Assembly: GCF_025567125.1 (NCBI RefSeq)
Contig: NZ_JAOQJI010000001.1
Span: 1 to 64,000, forward strand
DNA length: 64,000 nt
Direction of reading: 5' to 3'
Origin: Phocaeicola fibrisolvens
GTDB lineage: Bacteria > Bacteroidota > Bacteroidia > Bacteroidales > Bacteroidaceae
This document shows positions 18,042 through 25,846 of the stretch, in pieces. The stretch's first letter is position 1. Each line of letters starts with the position of its first letter. The position numbers and the translations under genes were made by a program. The notes under the pieces are model-generated. The model worked only from the letters and a program-made list of their open reading frames with translations. It searched no databases and was not told the origin of the DNA.

Positions 18042-18049
18042 TATATTTG
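18042..18049 (+). promoter_or_regulatory. -7 element of the rubredoxin gene
   Basis: TATATTTG, 52 bp upstream of the rubredoxin ATG, matches TAnnTTTG. It suggests the gene has its own promoter although it follows the sirtuin closely. Confidence 0.45.
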
Positions 18050-18100
18050 TTATCATTTTAAACTAAGAACAAATACTAACTAATTAAGAATTGACAGATT

Positions 18101-18265
18101 ATGAAAAAGTACATTTGCACAGTATGTGATTGGGTTTACGATCCGGAAGTGGGTGATCCAGACGGAGGTATTGCTCCGGGTACTGCTTTTGAAGATCTTC
18201 CAGAAGACTGGGTTTGCCCGGTTTGTGGAGTAGGAAAAGAAGATTTCCAGGTAGTAGAAGATTAA
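18101..18265 (+). CDS. Rubredoxin
   Basis: A 54-residue cytoplasmic electron carrier with one iron bound by four cysteines: Cys6 and Cys9 (YICTVCDW) and Cys39 and Cys42 (VCPVCGVG). The order YDPEVGDPDGGIAPGTAFEDLP between the pairs is textbook rubredoxin, and the length is normal. It serves oxygen or peroxide reduction in anaerobes. It lies between the sirtuin gene and a bidirectional terminator. Confidence 0.96.
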   Translation: MKKYICTVCDWVYDPEVGDPDGGIAPGTAFEDLPEDWVCPVCGVGKEDFQVVED

Positions 18266-18284
18266 TAAACTTTTCTTGATAAGG

Positions 18285-18331
18285 ACGGCCTTCTAAAAAG
18301 TATGCCATATACTTTTGGAAGGCCGTTTTCT
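18285..18331. terminator. Bidirectional terminator between rubredoxin and the MutS-like gene
   Basis: ACGGCCTTC...AGTAT (18285-18303) pairs with the complementary arm ending GGAAGGCCGT (18308-18325) with one bulge. T-rich sequence follows on the plus strand. The two genes converge here. Confidence 0.75.
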
Positions 18332-18338
18332 TTTTGCC

Positions 18339-20135
18339 TCATTCCGGCAGGGTAATGCCCATCTTCCGCATCAGGAAGCAGGCATTCATGTTTTGTGCCA
18401 CTCCTTCCCGCAGTTGGTAGGAGAAGGTGAGCTCGTTGTCCTTGATGTCGGCTTCGAAGCAGTAGTTCCGGATTTCATCGGGGAACTGCTCAATGAGGTT
18501 GCCCAGCAGGAGGTCGTGAGTGGCGATGATACCGTTGGCTTTCAGGCGCATGAACTGGCGAATCAGTTCGAAGGAACCTTTCTGCTTGTCCAGCGAGTTG
18601 GTACCTTTTAGAATCTCATCCAGGATGATAAAGAGCCGTTGCCCTTCGTTTAGCAGGTCGATGATGCGTTTCAGCCGTTTCAGTTCGGCAAAGAAATACG
18701 ACTCGTTGTCGGACAGCGAGTCGGACGTGCGGAGGCTGGTAATCAGTTGATGAGGGTAGAGTACCAGCTTGTCGCAACACACAGGAGCGCCGATACAGGC
18801 CAGCAGGTAGTTTACTCCGATAGTACGTAAGTAGGTGCTCTTTCCAGCCATGTTGGCACCGGTGATGATGAGGAAGAAGGGGCGCGACGGGAGAGTGGCG
18901 TCGTTTTTCACACATTGGGCAGGGGGCATGAGCGGATGTCCCATCCGGGTAGCCAGGAAACAGAACGATTTCTCGGCCAGTTCGGGATAGGTATAAGCGG
19001 GATGATTATAGGCAAAGGTGCCCAGTGAGCAGAGGGCATCCAGCTCTCCGATGGCTTCCAGCCAGCCGGTGATGTGCTGTCCGTAGCGGGCTTTCCAGCG
19101 TTCAATGCGGACAATTTCCTGTAGCTGGAAGAAAAGGCTTCCCTCCAGCAATACATATAAAAACTGGTTGTTGCGTAAGTCAAGCCGGTCGAGTTCCTTG
19201 GAGAGCTGTTGCAAGGCGTCAACGGGTGATTTGCCGTCCATGTCCAACCGGTTCATCAGTTGTTGCAGGGCGGGGGCTTCCCACTGTTCCTTCTTGGCCA
19301 GTGCGATGAGTTGTGCATATCCGTTCAGGCTTTTCAATTGTTTGCCGTAGGTTTCCTGTACGTAGGTGGCCCGTTTGACAATGCCGAAACTGAGAATCAG
19401 AAAAAGCCCGAACGAGAGTCCCAGCCAGGTGAAGGAGGTCCATCCGGCCAGCGAAGTTATTAGGAGTAGTCCGTTGATAAGAGGAACTCCCCGCGTAAAG
19501 GCTTTTACCCATCCGGCGTGCAGGTATTGTGATGGGCTTTGACTCCACGCACGTAGTTTTTCTCCATCGGACGCCGTGCCCTGATGTACAAGGCCCGTTA
19601 CCCGAAACTGTTCCCGGAACAAGGGGCGTTGGCTCAGGTCCTGTACCATTTGCTGGCGTGCCCGGATGGCAGCAGGCTCACAAAGATGGTGTTGCAGCCA
19701 GTGAGCCAGACAATCTTTTCCGAAAATGGTGCAGGTGCGGTTCATGGCCTGAAACAGAGAGTGGTGTCCGAACACGTCGAGGTCAAAGGTATAAGGATGT
19801 GACGGATTGATGTAGGCCTTTCCGTCATCGAAGCTGCTGTAGTCGCCGGAAAGAGCCTGTAACTCTTCTTCTTGGACACATATTTGTGTTTCCAGCCATT
19901 TCTTGCGGTGAAACAGTCGACCGTGCAGTTTCACGAGGATGAAAAACGGAAGGAAGGTAAGACAGATACTGACTGTCAGTAGCACGTGTTGATGGAAAAA
20001 ATAGTAGATTCCGACAAGTCCGGTCAGAAACAGTAGTACGCGTAGGACACTGATGCGCGAGATTTGCCGTTTGACCGTGTTTAACAGGTTTTCTGCCAAA
20101 AGAAGTTTTTCTGTGTAGTAGTTTTCTGGTTTCAT
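18339..20135 (-). CDS. Membrane-anchored MutS-family ATPase
   Basis: A 598-residue protein from the preferred start at 20135 (MKPENYY); a longer frame reaches 20324 but its extra residues look non-coding and overlap the divergent regulator. Two hydrophobic segments lie near residues 30-70. The C-terminus is a MutS-type ABC ATPase: Walker A GANMAGKST (Lys432), the signature stretch RTSDSLSDNESYFFAELKRL and Walker B LFIILDE (Asp506, Glu507). The mismatch-recognition domain of MutS is absent. This family is widespread in Bacteroidetes and usually labelled mismatch repair, but membrane anchoring argues against that role. True function unknown to me. Confidence 0.85.
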   Translation of the reverse strand: MKPENYYTEKLLLAENLLNTVKRQISRISVLRVLLFLTGLVGIYYFFHQHVLLTVSICLTFLPFFILVKLHGRLFHRKKWLETQICVQEEELQALSGDYSSFDDGKAYINPSHPYTFDLDVFGHHSLFQAMNRTCTIFGKDCLAHWLQHHLCEPAAIRARQQMVQDLSQRPLFREQFRVTGLVHQGTASDGEKLRAWSQSPSQYLHAGWVKAFTRGVPLINGLLLITSLAGWTSFTWLGLSFGLFLILSFGIVKRATYVQETYGKQLKSLNGYAQLIALAKKEQWEAPALQQLMNRLDMDGKSPVDALQQLSKELDRLDLRNNQFLYVLLEGSLFFQLQEIVRIERWKARYGQHITGWLEAIGELDALCSLGTFAYNHPAYTYPELAEKSFCFLATRMGHPLMPPAQCVKNDATLPSRPFFLIITGANMAGKSTYLRTIGVNYLLACIGAPVCCDKLVLYPHQLITSLRTSDSLSDNESYFFAELKRLKRIIDLLNEGQRLFIILDEILKGTNSLDKQKGSFELIRQFMRLKANGIIATHDLLLGNLIEQFPDEIRNYCFEADIKDNELTFSYQLREGVAQNMNACFLMRKMGITLPE

Positions 20136-20355
20136 ACATCTGTATTTGCGTAAATGGCACAAAGGAACGAAAAAGTGTAAATTTTGGTCTAAAAAATCTG
20201 TTAAAAGGTTGAATCTGTTTGTGCTTTTCATGAATAAATCCCTTCTTTGCAAACAAATCAAGATGTTTTTTATAGAAGTGTGCGCGGTAACGCGTTTTCT
20301 TTTTATGTAAATGCGTGCTCGCACACACTATTTGGGGGAGAACCTTTTTAAGTCT

Positions 20356-21441
20356 ATGCAGAAGAACAAAAACATACGACTGACTGACATCGCGCGTCTG
20401 GCGAATGTGTCGGTAGGTACAGTCGATCGGGTCATCCATAACCGAGGGCGTGTATCGGAAGAGAATGTCCGTAGGGTCAAGGAAATCATGAAACAGGTGA
20501 ATTACAAGCCTAATCTGATTGCTCGTTCACTGGCTGTAAAGAAACCTTGCCATTTGATAGCTTTAATACCGGAATTTTGTACAGGAAATTACTGGAGTGC
20601 CATGGAATACGGCATTCGTCGCGCGGAAGAGGAACTGGAAAGTTTTGGAGTGAAGGTTACAATACTGACTTTTGATCAGTATAGCAGAACCAGTTTCGAA
20701 CAAACGGCATCCCATCTGCTGGATATGCCAGATACCATAGACGGGGTGATTGTTGGCACACTCTTTAAAGAATCTGTCATTCGTCTTTCCAGTGCATTGG
20801 ATGAACGCGCACTTCCGTATGTATATGTTGATTCGGATATTGAGGAACAAGGTCGGTTGGCTTATTATGGTACAGATTCCGTAGCTGGAGGTGAAATCGG
20901 AGCTCGGATGTTGTTGGCTTCCATGGCTTTCAAAGGTGACATTCTGGTGGCGCGTATTCAACATGAAAAAGGATGTTTGTCTACACAAGGAGAGAAACGT
21001 CATTCCGGTTTCCGTCGGTATCTGGAACAGCAGAACTGTGACATGCAGCTGGTGGAAATAGAGTTATGGATAGGTGATGAGGCGCACAACGAACAGGTGC
21101 TCGACGAGGTTTTCCGGAATTATCCGGGTATTCGTGGGGCTGTGGCATTTAATTCTTCCTGCTACATTCTGGGTGAATACTTGGAAAAGCATCATAGAAA
21201 AGATATTCGGCTGGTGGGTTATGACTTGATAGAGCCCAATGTACGGTTACTGAATGAAGGATATGTACAGGCTCTGATAGCTCAGCGTCCCGAATTGCAG
21301 GGATATAATGGTGTGAAGGCTTTGAGCCGTTTTCTGTTGTTTGATGAAAGGCCGCCAGTGGTAAATCTGCTGCCAATAGACATTTTGTTGAAAGAGAATT
21401 ATCAATTTTATAATAAAGTATCGAATTTATTGCTAATCTAA
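20356..21441 (+). CDS. LacI-family transcriptional regulator of the hexuronate operon
   Basis: The 361-residue protein opens with a LacI helix-turn-helix (IRLTDIARLANVSVGTVDRV, residues 7-26) and hinge region, followed by a periplasmic-binding-protein-like sensor domain of about 280 residues. The start at 20356 (MQKNKN) places the HTH in the usual position; an upstream ATG at 20311 is less likely. It lies 5 bp upstream of the SDR gene and in one transcript with uxuA, so it probably senses a hexuronate or its breakdown product. No operator was identified. Confidence 0.88.
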   Translation: MQKNKNIRLTDIARLANVSVGTVDRVIHNRGRVSEENVRRVKEIMKQVNYKPNLIARSLAVKKPCHLIALIPEFCTGNYWSAMEYGIRRAEEELESFGVKVTILTFDQYSRTSFEQTASHLLDMPDTIDGVIVGTLFKESVIRLSSALDERALPYVYVDSDIEEQGRLAYYGTDSVAGGEIGARMLLASMAFKGDILVARIQHEKGCLSTQGEKRHSGFRRYLEQQNCDMQLVEIELWIGDEAHNEQVLDEVFRNYPGIRGAVAFNSSCYILGEYLEKHHRKDIRLVGYDLIEPNVRLLNEGYVQALIAQRPELQGYNGVKALSRFLLFDERPPVVNLLPIDILLKENYQFYNKVSNLLLI

Positions 21442-21446
21442 TTATT

Positions 21447-22262
21447 ATGGCAAACGAATTATTTAATGTAGACGGCAAGGTAGTCGTCATGACCGGGGGA
21501 GCCGGTGTGTTGGGAAAAGGTATTTCCAAGTATTTGGCTGCACAAGGTGCAAAGATGGTCATTCTTGACCGTAGTGAAGAAGCGGGAAAAGCGTTGGTTG
21601 CAGAAATTGTGGCACAGGGTCACGAAGCTACTTTCTGGTATACCGATGTAATGCAGAAGGAAGTGCTGGAACAGAACAAGAAAGACATCCTGGAAAAATA
21701 TGGCCGCATTGATGTGTTGTTGAATGCAGCCGGTGGAAACATGGCAGGTGCCACCATCGCTCCGGACAAGACTTTCTTCGACTTGCAGATTGATGCGTTC
21801 AAGAAGGTAGTCGACCTGAACCTCTTCGGTACGGTATTGCCGACCATGGTTTTTGCCGATGTTATGGTAAAACAGAAAAAAGGAGCTATCGTAAACTTCT
21901 GTTCTGAATCTGCCCTCCGTCCGTTGACTCGTGTGGTAGGTTACGGGGCTGCCAAGGCTGCCATTGCCAACTTCACGAAATACATGGCCGGTGAATTGGC
22001 CATCAAGTTCGGCGACGGCTTGCGCGTGAACGCCATTGCTCCGGGCTTCTTCCTGACCGAACAGAACCGTACGTTGTTGACCAATCCGGACGGTTCACTG
22101 ACCGATCGTTCCAGAACAATTCTGGCTCACACTCCGTTCGGACGTTTCGGTGAACCGGAAGACCTGTATGGTACCATCCACTACCTCATCAGCGATGCAT
22201 CCAGCTTTGTGACGGGTACGGTAGCCGTCATCGATGGTGGTTTTGATGCTTTCTCTATTTAA
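21447..22262 (+). CDS. SDR-family oxidoreductase, probable D-mannonate/fructuronate oxidoreductase
   Basis: A 271-residue short-chain dehydrogenase with the dinucleotide motif TGGAGVLGKG (residues 16-25), LNAAGG (92-97), and catalytic Ser153, Tyr166 and Lys170 in YGAAK. Next to uxuA, the expected reaction is interconversion of D-fructuronate and D-mannonate, replacing the unrelated classical UxuB. This role is inferred from context; SDR sequence alone does not fix the substrate. Cytoplasmic. Confidence 0.85.
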   Translation: MANELFNVDGKVVVMTGGAGVLGKGISKYLAAQGAKMVILDRSEEAGKALVAEIVAQGHEATFWYTDVMQKEVLEQNKKDILEKYGRIDVLLNAAGGNMAGATIAPDKTFFDLQIDAFKKVVDLNLFGTVLPTMVFADVMVKQKKGAIVNFCSESALRPLTRVVGYGAAKAAIANFTKYMAGELAIKFGDGLRVNAIAPGFFLTEQNRTLLTNPDGSLTDRSRTILAHTPFGRFGEPEDLYGTIHYLISDASSFVTGTVAVIDGGFDAFSI

Positions 22263-22292
22263 TCGAGTACGAACCTTAAAAAAAGAAACGTT

Positions 22293-23471
22293 ATGTATTT
22301 ATGTGAACAAACCTGGCGCTGGTATGGTCCGAACGACCCGGTGTCTTTGTGGGACATCAAGCAGGCCGGTGCCACGGGTATCGTCAATGCATTGCATCAC
22401 ATTCCGAACGGTGAAGTGTGGACGGTAGAGGAAATCATGAAACGCAAGCAGATGATTGAGGAAGTCGGCTTGAAGTGGAGTGTGGTAGAAAGTGTGCCGG
22501 TACACGAACATATCAAGACGCAGACCGGCGATTTCATGAAATATATCGAGAACTACAAGGAAAGTCTGCGCAATCTGGCGAAGTGTGGCATTTACATTGT
22601 GACCTACAACTTCATGCCGGTACTCGACTGGACTCGCACGGATTTGGCTTATACCATGCCCGACGGTTCCAAGGCTTTGCGCTTTGAACGGGCGGCCTTC
22701 GTGGCTTTCGACCTCTTTATCCTGAAACGTCCGGGAGCAGAGAAGGATTATACGGAAGAAGAAAAGGCCAAGGCCAAGGCGCGTTATGAGCAGATGGATG
22801 AAGAAGAAATCCACCGCTTGACCCGCAACATGATTGCCGGACTGCCGGGGTCGGAAGAGAGCTTCACACTGGAACAGTTCCAGCATGAACTGGACCGCTA
22901 CAAGGACATCGACGCCGAAAAGCTGCGCTCCAACCTGATTTTCTTCTTGAAACAAATCTGTCCGGTGGCCGATGAGGTAGGGGTGAAACTGGTCATCCAT
23001 CCGGACGACCCGCCACAGACGATTCTGGGCTTGCCGCGTATTATGAGTACGGAAGAGGATTTCCGCAAGTTGGTGGAAGCTGTACCAAACGAATCCAACG
23101 GCTTGTGCCTTTGCACGGGTTCGCTGGGCGTCAGTGCCAAGAACGACCTGGCAGGCATGATGGAGCGCTGGGGCGACCGCATCAATTTCGTACACTTGCG
23201 CAGCACACAGCGTGATGCCGAAGGCAACTTCTTCGAAGCCAACCACCTGGAGGGTGATGTGGACATGTATCACGTGATGAAGAACTTCCTGCTCATGCAA
23301 CAGCGTCGCAAGGTCTCAATCCCGATGCGTCCGGACCACGGCCATCAGATGATCGACGACCTGAAGAAGAAAACCAATCCGGGCTACTCTTGCCTGGGTC
23401 GTCTGAGAGGACTGGCTGAGTTGAGAGGTCTGGAAATGGGTATTGCCAAGTCGATGGAAGAACAGAAGTGA
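22293..23471 (+). CDS. uxuA: Mannonate dehydratase
   Basis: The 392-residue enzyme dehydrates D-mannonate to 2-keto-3-deoxygluconate in hexuronate catabolism. Family features seen are the N-terminal CEQTWRWYGPNDPVSL, KWSVVESVPVHE, VIHPDDPP and the metal-binding region CLCTGSLGV followed by FVHLRS and PMRPDHGHQM. Length is normal for UxuA. It follows the SDR gene by 30 bp and ends the operon at the hairpin at 23506. Glucuronate or galacturonate from pectin or host glycans would feed it. Confidence 0.96.
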   Translation: MYLCEQTWRWYGPNDPVSLWDIKQAGATGIVNALHHIPNGEVWTVEEIMKRKQMIEEVGLKWSVVESVPVHEHIKTQTGDFMKYIENYKESLRNLAKCGIYIVTYNFMPVLDWTRTDLAYTMPDGSKALRFERAAFVAFDLFILKRPGAEKDYTEEEKAKAKARYEQMDEEEIHRLTRNMIAGLPGSEESFTLEQFQHELDRYKDIDAEKLRSNLIFFLKQICPVADEVGVKLVIHPDDPPQTILGLPRIMSTEEDFRKLVEAVPNESNGLCLCTGSLGVSAKNDLAGMMERWGDRINFVHLRSTQRDAEGNFFEANHLEGDVDMYHVMKNFLLMQQRRKVSIPMRPDHGHQMIDDLKKKTNPGYSCLGRLRGLAELRGLEMGIAKSMEEQK

Positions 23472-23505
23472 ACGGTCAGTTGATTAACTGATGTGTTTAT
23501 ACGAA

Positions 23506-23551
23506 AAAATGGTTCATGAAGGAGGAAATCCATTCATGGACCATTTTGTTT
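23506..23551. terminator. Bidirectional terminator after uxuA
   Basis: 15-nt arms AAAATGGTTCATGAA (23506-23520) and TTCATGGACCATTTT (23533-23547) pair with one wobble. T-rich sequence follows on both strands, so it can also end the convergent transglutaminase-like gene. Confidence 0.7.
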
Positions 23552-23646
23552 TGAGGTATATATCCCCAAATTACTTCTCTTAAGTGCATGTAAAGACTAT
23601 GTAATCTGCATTTATGTACATTATGCTTATAGTAATTGTTGTTAGC

Positions 23647-25104
23647 CTACCAGAGTTCAATTACAGGTTGTATTTGCAGATAGTCCGGCATACACATTCC
23701 TATCGTAGCTCCAATATAGGTTGGGTCTGAAATATAATATTTTTTCCCTTTATATGAATAGTTGACACCTTTTATGGGATATGAAAATTCAACGGCTGTA
23801 CATTCATGTCCCGGGAAGTTTATCAAGTGGCAGTCAATGTTCAATACATTCCTTACTAAATACGCAAAGAATATGGAACGGTCTTCACAATCACATGCTG
23901 GATAATATAAAATTTCTTCAAGAAAGAAGGGCTTTTCATAACCAAATTGCTGTTTATCGGTTGCATAGCGGAAAGCATATTGAACGAAATGGAGTAATGC
24001 ATTTAATGCTTCCAATTTTTCGAGTCCGGCTAATTGTGTTTTTAGTTGTTCTACGATGTGTTGTCGTACATCATCTAGTAATGTGGACGTTGCATAAGTA
24101 GGTATCGGCATTTGAGGATAATGTGTTAACATGCTGATTAAGGCTTTTGATATTGTTCCGTTAACAGATAAATTGCCGTCTGTCAATTGGAATTCGATGG
24201 GTTGAATATTGGGAAGAGCAAGAGGAGTCTGAAATGACAAATCTATGCTTTTCCTGGTAGAAAATCGTTCTGGAAGATTACAAGTAGAGATGGAAGGAAG
24301 TTTTTTTTCTTCTGCTTTTGAATCGTAAAATATATAATATTTATTTCCTCCTAATTGAAGATATGTTCGTGCATATACAGTTTGTTCAAAAGGTATCATT
24401 AGCACGAGTTGTTTTTCTTTTGTAAGTCCTAATCTGATGTTATATCCCATGTATGTGAGTATAAAATGACGAAAAATGATGCGTGTATTCGGAGTGGAAG
24501 AAGCTAACCATTGATCTATATAACAGCGAATCAGTTCAGTTCTCAACCAGTCATTTAAGACAAGCTGGTCAGCTATGTATTTCAGTTCTGAAATTAAATA
24601 TTTGTAGTCGTTTTCTTTTAGAAGTTTATCCCAGTAATCACTGATTGCTTCTGGTGTATAGGAGGTAAGTGAAAAAGGTTTGTTGGGTTCTGGCAATTGA
24701 AGGGGAATCCCATAGAAGGATAATTCGAAATATTTCTGAGAATCATCATGCTTAGGTTTCCTTGGTTGGGATATAGGAAGTGTAGGTTGCTTGTCTGGAT
24801 TGGGTATTTGAAAGGAGACAGGATCCAATTGTATTGGAACGGATGGTTGTGCTTTGGGGGAGAACTGGGGCTGTCTGTTAGGCTTGGGACAAGAATCCGA
24901 GGTGATACCACGAAAACTTTGATATTCCTGCCATACTCCTTTCAAGTATTTAGCATATTCGTTGAGAACGTGGGTGCGGTGGGCTGAATAACGTCCTAAT
25001 ACACCTTCGCGAAATTCCTGAAATGAGTTATTGGGGGTTTGTGCAAAGAGTTCTCCTATAAAACATAACATGATAAATATCCCTATATATTTCTTCTGCT
25101 TCAT
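23647..25104 (-). CDS. Exported protein with C-terminal transglutaminase-like domain
   Basis: A 485-residue protein with a signal peptide (about residues 1-22, ending LFAQ), a proline-rich stretch (about 75-120) and a C-terminal domain with a plausible papain/transglutaminase triad: Cys406 in CDCEDRS, His433 in PGHECTA and Asp460 in YYISDPTY. Such domains cleave or transfer amide bonds on envelope peptides or proteins. It lies just downstream of the caspase cassette but behind the terminator at 25117-25174, so it may be separately or weakly co-expressed. The central 250 residues match no family I recognise. Confidence 0.7.
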   Translation of the reverse strand: MKQKKYIGIFIMLCFIGELFAQTPNNSFQEFREGVLGRYSAHRTHVLNEYAKYLKGVWQEYQSFRGITSDSCPKPNRQPQFSPKAQPSVPIQLDPVSFQIPNPDKQPTLPISQPRKPKHDDSQKYFELSFYGIPLQLPEPNKPFSLTSYTPEAISDYWDKLLKENDYKYLISELKYIADQLVLNDWLRTELIRCYIDQWLASSTPNTRIIFRHFILTYMGYNIRLGLTKEKQLVLMIPFEQTVYARTYLQLGGNKYYIFYDSKAEEKKLPSISTCNLPERFSTRKSIDLSFQTPLALPNIQPIEFQLTDGNLSVNGTISKALISMLTHYPQMPIPTYATSTLLDDVRQHIVEQLKTQLAGLEKLEALNALLHFVQYAFRYATDKQQFGYEKPFFLEEILYYPACDCEDRSIFFAYLVRNVLNIDCHLINFPGHECTAVEFSYPIKGVNYSYKGKKYYISDPTYIGATIGMCMPDYLQIQPVIELW

Positions 25105-25116
25105 TTTTATGATATT

Positions 25117-25174
25117 AAAAAAGCGTCGAGATGTATGATTGTTCTAAGAAAAACGTTTCAATACCTCCCGACGC
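25117..25174 (-). terminator. Terminator at the end of the caspase-like cassette
   Basis: On the minus strand GCGTCGGGAGGTA (25162-25174) pairs with TACATCTCGACGC (25123-25135) through wobbles and is followed by six U residues (25117-25122). It lies after the gene ending at 25201. Confidence 0.65.
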
Positions 25175-25200
25175 ATAAATTAAATTTATAACCTGTAGGA

Positions 25201-25839
25201 TTATTCCCCGTTTACTCCTTCTTTTATAAATTCACTGATTTTTCCTGCATATTTCTGTGCTGCGGCCGATTCTTTCATTGCATTTTCGTAAGCGCGGATA
25301 CGGGCTTTAGTAGCGGCGCTTTCGCTTGCAATAAAATAGCTTTGCATTTCAAATGTACCATTTCCATTGTCACGTATGACAGAAAAACTGGGTTCAAGTT
25401 CTCCTTTGATTTCTTTCTCTACTTCCCGTTCGTAGGCAGCATAAAAATGTTCAAATTCGCTTTCTGCATTGGTTCCGTCTCCTGAGATGTCGGATACCAC
25501 ACGTCCTTTTACCTGGCTGCCCGCACGTTGTGCATACGTTACGACTGCATTATTGTATGCCATCTGTATACCTACATTTTTTGATTTAAAATTGGAGGCT
25601 ACTCCTACAACCTCCACCGCATCCTCTCCCATGTTGGAAAGTTTGTCAAAATGCTTTAGTAAAATAACGTCCTCACTGCGTGATGTACCGTAGATTTTCC
25701 ATCCACCTTTTTTGAATTCTTTTTGTTTGGCTTTGAACTCTTTTTTCAACGCTTTCTCCAGTGCCTTGTTCTGAGCCTGAACCTCAGCTGCTGGTACCAT
25801 TAATAACAATGCCAGCAGAAATGTAATCAGATTTTTCAT
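25201..25839 (-). CDS. Small exported protein of unknown function
   Basis: A 212-residue protein with a clear signal peptide (about residues 1-22, ending EVQA). The mature part starts with a lysine-rich helix (KALEKALKKEFKAKQKEFKK) followed by alpha/beta segments. The Ala-rich run SAATKARIRAYENAMKESAA recalls the helix of LPP20-type domains, as in the gene at 27901-28374. It is the last gene before the terminator and lies 7 bp after the FISUMP lipoprotein gene. Its codon use looks less AT-rich than its neighbours. Function not known. Confidence 0.7.
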   Translation of the reverse strand: MKNLITFLLALLLMVPAAEVQAQNKALEKALKKEFKAKQKEFKKGGWKIYGTSRSEDVILLKHFDKLSNMGEDAVEVVGVASNFKSKNVGIQMAYNNAVVTYAQRAGSQVKGRVVSDISGDGTNAESEFEHFYAAYEREVEKEIKGELEPSFSVIRDNGNGTFEMQSYFIASESAATKARIRAYENAMKESAAAQKYAGKISEFIKEGVNGE

Positions 25840-25846
25840 ATTTTTA

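Noticed and set aside
20136..20324. Longer N-terminus of the MutS-family protein
   Set aside because: The extra 63 residues are unlike family members, cross the likely promoter region and run close to the divergent LacI gene start.
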